A stretch of DNA of 64,000 nucleotides, taken from positions 24,714,339 to 24,778,338 of the forward strand of contig NC_054543.1 in assembly GCF_017654505.1 (NCBI RefSeq), given 5' to 3'. Of the stretch, positions 24,157 to 34,995 are shown piece by piece (within the stretch, counting starts at the first letter, position 1; every line of letters starts with the position of its first letter). The DNA is from Polyodon spathula. Taxonomy: Eukaryota > Chordata > Actinopteri > Acipenseriformes > Polyodontidae. The translations under genes and the position numbers were made by a program. Below the pieces are notes generated by a model. The model did not search any database. It was given only the letters and a program-made list of their open reading frames with translations, and was not told the DNA's origin.

Positions 24157-24239
24157 TGTTGGCGGGCTGGGGCAGCCGGCGAGGTCTACTCTACAACGGG
24201 TCTGGAAAAATACAGCCTGTGGAGGACAAGGCCTGCTGT

Positions 24240-24400
24240 TGTTTTTTTTTTTATTTTTTTTTTTTTTTTACCTAGCTGCTGCACAACACAGGCAAGCGGG
24301 ATACCGTGTGCGCACTGCAGCAGTGCCAGCAAGGGTACTTAGTCAACAACAATAACTACATCTATATCTATATCTATATATATATATATATATATATATT
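24240..24400. repeat. Poly-T and TA/ATCT microsatellite
   Basis: Poly-T at 24241-24269 is interrupted by two A residues, followed by a TATCTA/TA repeat at about 24360-24400. Both lie inside the DIRS-like element. Confidence 0.85.
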
Positions 24401-24966
24401 TTTTATATGTATCAAAACTGCCACATGGCAGCCAGCTCGAGTCGCTCGACAGCGGGGATAAGGTAGAGCCTAGCCCTAGTCAAGGACATGCTCCCACACG
24501 AGTGAAAGGCTGTAAAAGGCGACACCACTCCTTTAAATCAATACTGCGCAGGCAGTCGACTCACTGTCCACAGATAGGAAAGCAGAAGCCTGCAACGCAA
24601 CCACGAGCAGGTTGCTGAGGAAGAAAGAAAGAAAAAGGCTAAATCAGGAGTCACTGATTCCGTGAAAGTGGCATGCCAGCTTTCAGCCTGAAAGGCAAGG
24701 GAACTGCAGTAGACTCGAAGCTCTTTTTCACAACACACTCAGATACCAACACAAAGGGTCTTACTTTACCGTCTTGAGAGTCAAAAAAGAGAAATGGCTT
24801 CCTCCTAATGACTGTTTTAATCCCTTCAAAGGCGGGACCGAGGGCGTCATCCCAGGAAGGGTCCTATTGACAGCTCTGGTATAGAGAGCTCAGAAAATAC
24901 CTACCAGGCAGGCATATCCCATATCTAATGTTGTTGGTGGTTGTCTTCGAATTGAAGGGGAACTCG

Positions 24967-25870
24967 CAGTGCATATGCATTGTGACTTCCATTTTCTCTC
25001 TAAAATATACCTTATGAAAATCAGGGTGTTTGTATAAAAACATAAAGCAATGGGCATAAACTGCTAAATAAGCACCACATTCCTGTGAATGTCGAAAGTA
25101 GAAGTTTTAAATAACATGTTTACACAGATAATCATGAATAAACTAAAATAAAAGGGGGGTAGCACCTCGTAACATATACAGGATATGAACGTTTAATATA
25201 AACAATATATACAATTAAATGGGCTTTTAAATCCTCCACTACATTTTAATGTGGAATGAAGAATGAGAATTGACTATATATTGATGTTAATACAATTATG
25301 AATAGTGATTGTAATAGTGTATCCATCTTAAAAATATATATTCTAACTTTATTAAAGATTAGTCACTTATTTAAATGTGTTGCTGTGCCACATAACTAGC
25401 TTGCAGAGGGGGGAAGTTTGCCAGTCTGTCCAGGTTCACCAATCCTAAACATGCATTTGTACTCCCAGAATACTGGCGGGAGATTGTGGTCCGAATGGCA
25501 TGCCTGGGATTGGTGAAGGCGTACGTAAACAAGACTTTAGCTGAACTACAATGCTGTTACTGCAAGCCTTTCAGTGCACCATGATCAATTTTTAGTGTAA
25601 AACATATGTCATTTTCAAACTATTAGCCACACCATTTTACCTTGTTAAGGAGAATTTCTGTTTGTTACATTCAGGCTGCAGGCTGTATACCTGGGTTGTA
25701 GTATTCTAATACGCTTGCTGTAGTGAACAATAAATGTTGTCATTGTAGAGCTGACAGTAGATGTCACTACCATTTGTAACCAGAGTGATGCTATAGTTGT
25801 ATATAGTTTTGTGACAATGTAAAAAAAAACATAATCTGGTGTACAATAATTTGTTTATACGTTGATATAT
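24967..25870. other. GYPC intron with a short hairpin
   Basis: Unique sequence. At 25435-25517 lie inverted arms of about 24 bp (TTCACCAATCC..CATGC against GCATG..GGGATTGGTGAA). An inner CTCCC/GGGAG pair makes a nested hairpin. No coding motif. Confidence 0.5.
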
Positions 25871-25879
25871 AAACAAGAT

Positions 25880-26279
25880 TGCGCAACTCACAGGTTCCTT
25901 GCCCCTTTAAGACCAGACCCAGGACACAGAAATGGATTTTAAAAGCGCTGACGCGCACTTTTAACACAAATAAAAATAAACCAAACACCTAGCTCCTTCT
26001 TGGAGCACTAACTAACACAAGCCATAATCTAACAGGACCAAAACACAAACAAGGCCTTCACACGCTACCTTTTACTATGATTGCACACACCTACAAATCA
26101 GACTCCTCACGCACCAGCAGCCCCAAACAGCCTGGCTGCCTTCTTTAAATACCCTGCACCTGGCTCTAATTTGCAATTAACACCAGGTGCAGGGGATAAC
26201 TAAATAATTAAACAATTAAACCAGTGTGCATTTTCACATGTTTCTGGCAGGGAGGATATTAACCCCCTCCCTGCTGTAT

Positions 26280-26280
<1 letters not shown>
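25880..26280 (-). repeat. LTR-like repeat related to the 40.6-kb solo LTR
   Basis: On the minus strand the segment GGCAGGGAGG..TTAATATCCTCCCTGCC, then CACCTGGTG and TATTTAAAGAAGGC, parallels the start of the LTR at 40642 (GGCAGGGAGGGGGTTAAAT, CTCCCTGCC, then GGGATAAAAGCC). The TG end is lost in the adjoining TA microsatellite, and the distal end near 25880 is not defined. A partial LTR is the best reading. Confidence 0.5.

Positions 26281-26282
<2 letters not shown>

Positions 26283-26359
<77 letters not shown>
26283..26359. repeat. TA microsatellite
   Basis: About 77 bp of uninterrupted TA. Open frames encoding alternating Tyr-Ile through it are artefacts. Confidence 0.98.
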
Positions 26360-26361
<2 letters not shown>

Positions 26362-26826
26362 TCCTGGACATTGTGTTTGTCTTGTTTGTTGTTTCTCGTT
26401 TAGTGTTCTGTGCATTGTAAGGGTACAGGGCACGCCATTAGTGTGTGTAAGTGTGTGCGTGTGTATGGAGTGTGTGTCGTGTGGTGGGTGGGAGAACGCA
26501 TGTAGACTCGACTGGAGTAAGACTGTGTGGGACAAATCTAAAGGCTAAAGAGAGTACCTATCTGTGAAGCTGTGAAAGCCCAGAGTGAGTTGGAAGAACA
26601 AAGAATGAGAGTGAGTGACCGTGTTGCAGGAAAGAAAGAGAAGAGGAAAGAGAGAGGAAGAGCAGGGAGAGCGAGGGAGTTATTTTTATTTATTGATTTG
26701 GTGTGAACCCCGGCCCAAGCAGGGATTCACTGTTATTTTATTTTATTTAGTGCAGTAATTAAAAACAGCAAATCTGGAAACCCACCTGGTCTGCCTGAGT
26801 CTTGTTTTACTTCCAACACAGTGGTT

Positions 26827-26828
<2 letters not shown>
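26360..26828. repeat. Unclassified repeat, GT- and GA-rich
   Basis: Contains GTGTGTAAGTGTGTGCGTGT and a purine-rich tract (AGAAGAGGAAAGAGAGAGG, 26639-26658). The TGCATTGTAAGGG block resembles ATGTATTGTAAGGG at 39430, so the two may share a repeat family. I cannot find termini. It could be part of an LTR element because it lies next to an LTR-like block. Confidence 0.35.
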
Positions 26829-26891
<63 letters not shown>

Positions 26892-26955
26892 CACTGAGTG
26901 AGGGTGGCAAAATTTAGTATGTTTAGGGTGGCAAAAATCCTTGCGCCGGCCCTGG
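26829..26955. repeat. TA microsatellite and possible DNA-transposon end
   Basis: A TA tract at 26829-26888 is followed by GAGGGTGGCAAAATTTAG..GGGTGGCAAAAATCC and then GCGCCGGCCCTG (26944-26954). The complement begins CAGGGCCGGCGCAAG, which looks like a hAT-style terminus followed by TGCCACCC repeats. Only one end is visible. Confidence 0.5.
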
Positions 26956-29900
26956 CAATAAGAATACATCAGTTAACTATGCTGTTTCATCTCATCCTGC
27001 ATACCAAGTCACTCTTCACTGTTGGTTTGAGGAGAGTATAGGCCAGCTGCTTCTTGTAGGGTTAACATTTCCAGTGAAGAACTCTAACAGCTGGAGTATA
27101 TGGAGTTTGTTTGTACATTGCTTAAGTGAAATGAAATAAAGCTGGCTGACAACAGCTCTTCTGTAATAGAGTCTGAGCTCCTGGGAGCTCTAGTTTAACC
27201 CCAGGCAGCATGTGCATTATTCATTACAGAATGGCTTTAAATGTGTCAGCTCTTATAGAATGACACAGCATATTAAGCAGCTGCAAAACTGATTGGGGCC
27301 CAACCCAAGTTGAAAGTTCCCAGTGAAGAATCATGGATATACTGCCAGAGACCCAGTGAAAAACAGACATTTTTTGTCAGGAAAGAATTCATGTACTGCC
27401 TGTCTCGTGGACATTTTCCAGTTAACTAAGGAATGTGTTACATTGGCAACAGTATCTCACAGTTTAAGTTTCCTGATCATAATAGTATTGCACATTAAAG
27501 AAGACGAGGAGCTCTCTTAAACAAAGGGATTGTCTTTTCTATACCCATGCTACATTTTGTAGCAAATATTGCAGAAGCGCATAATAATACAGAATACAGA
27601 AAACACATCTCTTTCCATTTTTCCCAGATGTTAGTGATGATTTATTTTTTAATGTTAGAAATGTAGCACCCCTGCATTTGTTTGAAACATTTTATGGCGC
27701 CTTTTATGTCCTAAAGTAAAACTATTAACTATTAAGAAATATTGAGAAATTGAGACTTCTTGCCTGATTTATTATTAGTTTTAATTTAGAATATATGACT
27801 GTTTTTGAAGCTAATTCTAAATCTGAGCTACCTGTAAGATGAAAAAGTTGTAAGTGTGACATACAGATGGACGGATGGACACACAGACATCCCCAGCTTG
27901 GGATAACAGGAGTACATTTAAGAAGTAGACTTAGTTTCTTAGTTTTATATTACTCTATAATACGCCTTTAGAGATACCACTTTTGTGTAATTACAGTACA
28001 AATGCAGACTTTTTAAATAATATAGTACTTTATTTAAAGATTATTGTATAAACAGTCTTAACATGAGATCCTTGATACATTACGTGATTCATGACGCAAC
28101 TTCCCCTTACAAAATGTGCCTTGACAGCGGCACATCTGACAGCACTGATCAGAGCACCTCTGTCAACAGCAACTGCATGGAAACTTAAAGTAATTTCAGC
28201 AACATAATCTTTCTTTGCCCTTCTGTTTGTTATGTAGGTCTCAAATGTGGAGTTTTGAAATAAACCCACGTTATAGTTGCATGTATTTTTTTGTTTATTT
28301 TAAAACATGATATCTAATATTACACACTGTTTAAAAGCCATACTTTCCAATAGTGTTGCACTTCCTTGGTCATTTAACCTGGCTGAAATTGTCCCCACCC
28401 CATCAGCTGATTCTTTCCTGTCATTAACCAACTAGCTGCCTCTCCTACTGATTGGCATGCTTTTAGTCTTAAACATGCTGTGACCCAGAAGACACTGCTG
28501 ATGTGAAATGACCTAGGAAGTACAGATGTAATACATTTCCATGTGTTTATTATTCAGACACTAATAGATAATAAACTAGTCTTTGCCTTGTGTCTTAACT
28601 ACACCAGAGAGCTATAGGACATCAAGCATCTATGTATGTGGGTAATATCGGCACAAGTAGACGTGAACAGTTTACATTATGAAAGTGTTGATACAACTGA
28701 TTTATTATTAATAATCCAGCTATATTTATTTTCTAATCATTACCAGCCTCTCTTTACTCCATTGCCATTTTCAATGAAAAAGAGGTCCTTGAAAAAAATA
28801 CCAACAAGTGGCTGAGGTACTGTAGGTGGCCGATTGTGATGTCACAGTTTTGAATTGACTTCCCAGTTGAATCGAATTCTAAGAGGAGCCTCAGGTATGA
28901 TATTTTGTTAAAGTAAGTGACGTCAACCATACTAATATTGAGAATACAACAAAACACATTATGGTTCAGTTAACATCATGAATTAGGTTTCTCTGTGAAT
29001 AAAGTATGCAAAATGTGCACTGAGATTGGCTGAAAGATCTGCAGCACACTGTCATGTGTTATTGTTTATAATAAATATGGGACAGTACAAAGGGAGCCAA
29101 ACTGACCTGAACTATACCAGACAAGTAGATGATTAATTACTGTAAAAGACAGCCATATTCACAGGAAGTCAAATCCACATGGCTGATTCTGAGAAGAACA
29201 ATCCTATCTGTATTAACCTGACTTCTGCAGATAAGGTTTAGTATTAAGCCCAGCATGCATGGCAGAGACAGCTCCAGGGCAGGCAGCAGAGGCAGGTGAA
29301 ACAACCCCTCTGCAATTAATCTTGGCCAGAACAATATGAACAGCCCCCACCCTATCCCCTTTCTGTTTCCAACACTACATTTCATCAAACAAAGAGTCCT
29401 GTCTTTGTGATGTCTGCCTGAGGTCACATCTTCCTGTGGTTTTGAAACAGTAATGGAACCTCTATTCATATCTCTGAAAACATCTGTCCAGACTCTTTCT
29501 GTTTTATTATTCTCCCTGCACGGCCCTTACAAATAGTCTAAATACAGGATAACTGGTCTGCTAATTGGAAGGGAATTTTGTCACAAGATCAAGAATTCAG
29601 ATTGGACACGGTTAGGAATATAAGCTTTGCTGTTGCCAATTCCCGTGACTCTTTATCTTCGTGTTTTATCAGGCTAGCAGTCCAGTTTGACAAGTTTCTA
29701 GATGCTTTAGGGATATTGTAGCAACAATTTGAAAAGTAATTTGAAAGTTCATGCTTCTATGACCATTATCATTACCAGGATATTTTCTCACAGAAGGTTA
29801 TCTGGTAGTTTGCAGTTATATTTTTTCATTATTATTAAACATTGGTTTAGAATTTATATAATAAACATTTAAACTTTTTGTGCAAACAGTAGTTTACCAT

Positions 29901-30440
29901 ACTATCAGACCCATTTTTAATGGAAAAGTTGTATTTAGTACTTATTTCATCTTTAAATTTTACTTTTGCAATAAATCATTGCAAGATAAAATTGTTCCAT
30001 GATCTATAGGAAATGCTCTTTTTCTGCACTTTTACGACTAGAATTTATCATTTTCCAGAAATGTCCAGGTTTTTGAAAGCATATTATTTACAAAGTTTGT
30101 TTTCAGCAGCTTTGTTCTTTGACCTCATGTCTCAGATTTCCCATGTGTGATTTATTTTGTGTCTGTATTTCCTGTGGTATTTGAGATGTTCTGTCTCACA
30201 TTTAGCACAGTTACCAAGCCCTATCTTAAAAACAGCAATTAACACGCACCCAACTCCCAGCTGAAAATATAAAATTAGGTGTCATTGTCCATCAAATCAA
30301 CAGTATGAAGGTCACTCTTGAAATCAAGACTTAAAGGATGTGTTGAAGTAAGATTACCTCTGTTAAGTAAGGGGAACAAAACTAAAGGGCTATAATATGC
30401 ACAAGAGCACATAAATTGGACCATGGAACAATGGTCAAAG
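26956..30440. other. GYPC intron: long unique stretch
   Basis: About 3.5 kb with no transposon termini, microsatellites or motif-bearing frames. It is the largest repeat-poor block in the window, and so the best place to look for conserved regulatory sequence in the gene's large intron. I see no diagnostic motif by eye. Confidence 0.45.
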
Positions 30441-30453
30441 GTGCTTTGGACTG

Positions 30454-31454
30454 TTGATGGGTTTGTCAGTTACAGATGATGTTTCTCTGTACTTGTTGAT
30501 TATGCTTCGTATACCACACCTTGAAAATCGAGTCTTGCATAAAAGATTAATGAAACTGAACGCAGTAGGGATTCAAGGAAATGCATGCACATGGTTTAGG
30601 GAGTGGTTAACATGTAGAAAACAGAAAGTACTGATTAGAGGAGAAACCTCAAAATGGAGAGAGGTAACTAGTGGAGTACCACAGAGAATTAGGTCAGTAT
30701 TAGGTCCTCTGCTATTCCTTATTAATTAATTACTTAGATTGTGGTATAGAAAGCAAATTTGTTAATTTGGATTCATATGTTGTTTTTTTCTGACTTTATG
30801 TGAACGAAAAGACACACATTTGCCCGTTTTCCCATTGGAAATAGTGATATTTTGAAATATCACTGTCCTGGTCACAAAAGGAAAGTTTGTGGGGAATAAT
30901 AGGCATTTTCTATACTTTTGAGGCATAAGCAATTAGGAAATAACACTTACTACCCAGGAAAAAAAAAAAAAAAAAAATTGTTACATGGTGTAAAACTTTA
31001 CAATGCATTTGTAAGACCCCATCTAAAATATTGTGTCCGGTTCAGGTTACTTTGCTACAAAAATAATATTGCTGCTCTAGAAAGAGTGCAATAAGGCTAA
31101 AATAATTGAATCTATTCAGCACTGAACAAAGAAGATTACACAACGACCTGATACAAGCATTTGATACAAGCAACCTTTTCAAAATTCTAAAAGGTAATGA
31201 CAATGTCGACCCAAGGGACTTTTTCAATCTGAAAAAAGAAACAAGGACCAGGGGTCAGAAGTGGAAAATAAACTTTTTTTACACAGAGAATTGTGGTAGT
31301 CTGGAACAAACTCCCCAGTAATGTTATTGAAGCTGACACCCTGGGATCCTTCAAGAAGCTGCTTGATGAGATTCTGGGATCAATAAGCTACTAACAACCA
31401 AACAAACAAAATGAACTGAATGGCCTCCTCTCGTTTGTAAACTTTCTTATGTTC
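30454..31454 (+). pseudogene. LINE reverse transcriptase fragments and 3' tail
   Basis: The first part reads LHKRLMKLNAVGIQGNA, TWFREWLTCRKQKVLIRGE and REVTSGVPQ, followed by VLGPLLF, which is RT domain 4-5 of a Jockey/CR1/Rex1-like LINE with a small insertion after GVPQ. After an embedded hAT fragment (30757-30995) it resumes as FVRPHLKYCVRF and NNIAALERVQ, then NVDPRDFFNLKKETRTRGQ. It ends in a non-coding tail GGCCTCCTCTCGTTTGTAAA and CTTATGTTCTTAA. Stops and deletions throughout. Confidence 0.8.
30757..30995 (+). mobile_element. Fragment of hAT element A inside the LINE
   Basis: It matches positions about 14568-14800 of hAT element A almost base for base: ATTTGGATTCATATGTTG, CCCATTGGAAATAGTGATAT, GTGGGGAATAATAG, TTACTACCCAGGAA. 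It then diverges after a poly-A expansion (30959-30977). Neither hAT terminus is present. Confidence 0.88.
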
Positions 31455-31458
31455 TTAA

Positions 31459-32809
31459 CAATAGAACCGACGAAATATTGGACTACAAACAACCGCCGCA
31501 CACGCAAATGTGCAGCTCAATTTTCAAATGGCTTCAATATGAAAATGAAAAACAAACAAACAATTGGATACAACTTAATTTTTTTTATTTATGAATACCA
31601 TACATAACATTTTCAGAGCATAAACACTGTATTTATATTGAAAACTGTTATCTTATTTTTGTTTTCAAAAAGAGCACATATACATAAACTTGAAAAACTG
31701 TAATAAAATAAACTTTACACAATAAACGTCTGTGTAAACAGGTGTAGAAAGCTGTATGCACATATAAAATTATAAAACATAAGTAACTAGTTTTAAAAAT
31801 AGCATAAAACAAAAATATAATATAACTTATGCAACATGAAAGCACTTTGAGTGAAACAGAGTCTGTCTGTTCAAAGTTCTATTACAGCTTTCTAGTTCAA
31901 TCTACGCAGACAACATACTTTGCAACTGTACCAGTGTATTTGCCAAAGACGGCTTTTCACAACAGGCGCAGACATCAAAAGTTCTGTTTTTATTGCATTT
32001 AGCAACCTGGCATTGTCTTTTATTCCGTGTGCCAGTGGGCGCAGTGCTGGCTGAAAGTTGCGGGGCATTTGCCAGTAGGCTTTTGTGTCTTTTATCAAAA
32101 TGTTTCTGCCATAGCTCCAGGGCTAGCTGCAAAATGAAATCCCTCTGAGTGATTGTATTGCCGGTGCACTCCTTGTACAAAACCAAAGCATTGATGGCTG
32201 CCAGGTCCAAAACATTATAAAAAAACTGCCACAGGCCACTTGCGAGTACCACCTTTGACAGAATACAGCCATGTCATTTGATCCAGTACATCCACACAGT
32301 ACTTTGTTGCATTGTAAAATGCAAGAGTCTCTGGCTTTCATTTAGCATCAGTCCCGATGGTCACTGATCTTTGCAGAGCTTAGAATATGTACATTTTTAT
32401 TATTTTTTGCACCTTCACACTCAGGGTGGCACAGTTATTTCTCCTGAGAAATGTAGTGTAAAAAATAATAATATATGATGTGTAGAATGACTTTCATCAA
32501 TATTTCAAGCACTCAGCAGGATTATAATACGTTATTTCACAATGCCGTTGATTTTATTACAAAGCTCATTCTAAATTGTTGACTATATTGCATTGATTTC
32601 AATATGCTGCATAAACTGAGAGTCTGGCGGTTGAAGAAGCAAGTACTTATAACATATTCATTTTTACGATTCTGCAGCTGAAACACCATATGGGTATTTA
32701 ATTCAAATATTTAGTAACACTTAAGAACGGACATGCACGAGATATTCACATACGTGGAGATATTTAATATGCAAAAGCTGTTCAAAAAGCGGCTATGGTG
32801 GTGCTAGTG
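31459..32809 (-). mobile_element. piggyBac element, internally deleted, with TTAA duplications
   Basis: TTAA occurs at 31455-31458 and 32810-32813. The adjoining termini, read inward, are CAATAGAACC and CACTAGCACC (8 of 10 identical). TTAA target duplication is the hallmark of piggyBac. The interior (1351 bp) carries the C-terminal part of a piggyBac transposase on the minus strand. The rest of the transposase is missing. The left TTAA lies exactly at the end of the LINE tail. Confidence 0.85.
31905..32345 (-). pseudogene. piggyBac transposase C-terminal fragment
   Basis: Read in the minus direction: FYNATKYCVDVLDQM, LYSVKGGTRKWPVAVF, then in the next frame YNVLDLAAINALVLYKECTG and RDFILQLALELWQKHF. 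It closes with a cysteine-rich end CQVAKCNKNRTFDVCACC. These are the conserved VDxxDQM block, the xxWPVxVFYNxLDLAxIN block and the terminal cysteine-rich domain of piggyBac transposases (PGBD4-like). The frame changes near 32250. The N-terminal catalytic Asp residues are absent. Confidence 0.88.
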
Positions 32810-32813
32810 TTAA

Positions 32814-32977
32814 GTGATGCGAGCTATTTAACAAAATGTTTTTCTTTCTTTATGCGAGTCAAGGTTGTTATAATAGTAGAAAACATTAGTGGAGACTGAA
32901 TAAATTGTTGATGCTCATATTGCATCAGAGTAGAAAAATGCAACATTTCTAAGACTTTTCTACAGCAGTGCATGTGT

Positions 32978-33048
<71 letters not shown>

Positions 33049-33350
33049 AAGTATGGGTTATTTATTTAGTTTTCATACCCCAATGAATAAAATGGGAAAA
33101 CAACTTACAAGAAATAGATGTCTATAATTATTTATTTCAGCAATCTGTTGGCAAAACTCTAAAATGCTAATTCAAAAGTAATCATATCATTTGATGCTAT
33201 GATAGTACAGTCTACAAGGTGATATAAATTTCAATATGAAAATGCATAACCTAATTCTAGAAAAGTCTAGAAAATACTGGATTGTAAGAGAACATTCTTA
33301 GAGTGTACAAAAGGGTTAGACATAGGATGATTTCTGTCATTTCCAATAAG
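32814..33350. repeat. Unique flank and TA microsatellite
   Basis: A TA tract lies at about 32979-33048. The remainder is AT-rich sequence that may be the leader of the adjacent old Tc1 element, but its left terminus is not identifiable. Confidence 0.7.
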
Positions 33351-33354
33351 TCAA

Positions 33355-34995
33355 TATGGTAAAGAGCTACCTGAAGACTTTAGGCAGAAACTTATTTATT
33401 GTCATAAAGACGGAGAAGGATACAAGAAGATTTCCAAGTATCTGAATATCCCAGTGTGGAAGGGGTGTGAGTAATTCACTGATTAGGAGACAGACAGGTG
33501 TACTTGAAAACACCACACAGGTGCCCAGTTTTATTTTTAGACAGTTCTTACTTTTTCCGGCAGAGGGCACTGTTGACCGTGGGCTGCCTATCAACGATGA
33601 TAGACAGCACCACGGAAATACCACAGTCGGTACGTGAACAGGAAGGGCACTCGCAGGTGCTCAAAGAAATAATAATGAAAATAGAAGGCGAAAAGAACAA
33701 GGGAAAATAAAACAGTAATAAAACTACAAATAAAAGGTGCTGCACTCGGCAGCGTTATCCCGGTCGCCGCTACCCGCACGACCCGGATCACCGTCCTACT
33801 CTATCGGCTATCTAGCCTGCTCTTTCACAATATGCCGGGGTCTGCCCAAGGGTTCCCCGCTCTCTCTCTCTCTCTGTCTCGCTGTGGTTCTTTATTTTTC
33901 TTCCCGCTGATTCCCGGTCCCGAATCAAAGCGTCCGCACCCTTAGCGCGTCTAAGTGGGCAGACCTGAGGAAACAACAGAGCGTTATTTTATAGGACCGA
34001 CAATCACCCAAGACCCTCCTCTCGGCCATTCAGAGAGGGGGAAAGTCCACACACACACTTTCCCACCTCCCCGTGTCACTGCCATGACTCACAGGCGGTT
34101 GATGGGCGACTGCCACCCTCTTCCTGCAGCCCGTGAACACGCCAGCAGAGTCAGCACAGATCTCTCCCTGTTACACCCAGTTTCAACTATTGTTTCTATT
34201 ATCAAGAAGTACAAGACTCATAGTACTGTCACAACGCTCCCTCGGTCTGGAAGAAAGAAGGTTCTTTCACCAAGAACAAGCAGAAGAATTGTGAGGAAGG
34301 TTAATAACAATCCGAGACTGACTGCCAAAGATATTGAATTGGTTGCAAGTGGGACTGGGGTTTCCATTTGAACTATAGGTCCAGTATTGAATGGTGAATG
34401 TCTCAATGGTCTTAGGCCAATTAAAAAGCCAAAGGTCAAAGGTTTTGTATAGTGATGAAACAAAAATTGAGCTATTTGGTCAAATTGATAGTCGTTACAT
34501 TTGAAGAAAGTCTGGTGAGGTATGCAAAGAAAAGAACAACATACCTACTGTCAAGCATGGAGGTGGTAATATCCTTCTATGGGTCAGTTCATCCTCTAAT
34601 GGTACAATAAATTTAGTTCCAATACATGGTAAAATGGATTTCATAGCATTCCAAAAGATATTGACCAATCATCTGAAACCTTTTGATACAAAATTTAAAG
34701 TGCAACTGGACGTTCCAACACGACAATGATCCAAAGCACACATCAAAATCATCTTCAGAATGGTTAAAGAAGAATAAAATCAAGGTTCTCGAATGGCTTA
34801 GTCAAAGTCCCAATCTAAATCCATTGAGAATCTTTGGTATGAGAAGGCTATGCCCAAGAGAAGTCCTCGGATTTTGAACAGGAACAATTTTGCGTTGAAG
34901 AATGGTCAAAAATCACTAAAGAATCATGCCAAAAGCTCATTGACAAATATCCTAATCGTTTGAGGTTATTATTGCTAAAGGTGCCTCAACTAGCC
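33355..34995 (+). pseudogene. Old Tc1-family transposase, split by a solo LTR
   Basis: The transposase reads KELPEDFRQKLIYCHKDG and GYKKISKYLNIPV, then is cut at 33455. It resumes at 34181 with STIVSIIKKYKTHSTVTT, LPRSGRKKVLSPRTSRRIV and NPRLTAKDIE, and later [39 protein letters not shown] and SQSPNLNP. It ends near 34995. The many stops and substitutions, and the Asn replacing Asp in SPNLNP, make it older than the other Tc1 copies. It is a separate subfamily (LPRSGRKKVLSP) and its termini are not recognisable. Confidence 0.85.
33455..34175 (-). mobile_element. Solo LTR inserted into the Tc1 transposase
   Basis: A 721-bp insert begins TGTGGAAGG and ends CTGTTACA, flanked by perfect CCCAG duplications (33450-33454 and 34176-34180). 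The Tc1 frame rejoins exactly when the insert and one CCCAG are ignored. On the minus strand it has CCTATAAAATAA (33995-33984) and, downstream, an AATAAA complement at 33530-33535, so the LTR faces left. It also holds a CT-rich run at about 33860-33877. It is not obviously homologous to the 4.8-kb LTR family. Confidence 0.9.

Larger units (their letters stand above)
21297..24966 (-). mobile_element. DIRS-like retrotransposon, internally deleted, with inverted terminal repeats
   Basis: The two ends are inverted copies of about 175 bp (about 21326-21500 and 24788-24962), for example GGGATATGCCTGCC against its complement GGCAGGCATATCCC. Near the left end at 21540-21655 is a third block complementary to both termini, the internal complementary region typical of DIRS elements. 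That places the 3' end on the left, so the element is on the minus strand. Recognisable coding pieces are gag-like (22744-24156) and tyrosine recombinase (21915-22619); reverse transcriptase and RNase H are missing. A putative solo LTR (23227-23620) is nested in gag. Confidence 0.82.
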
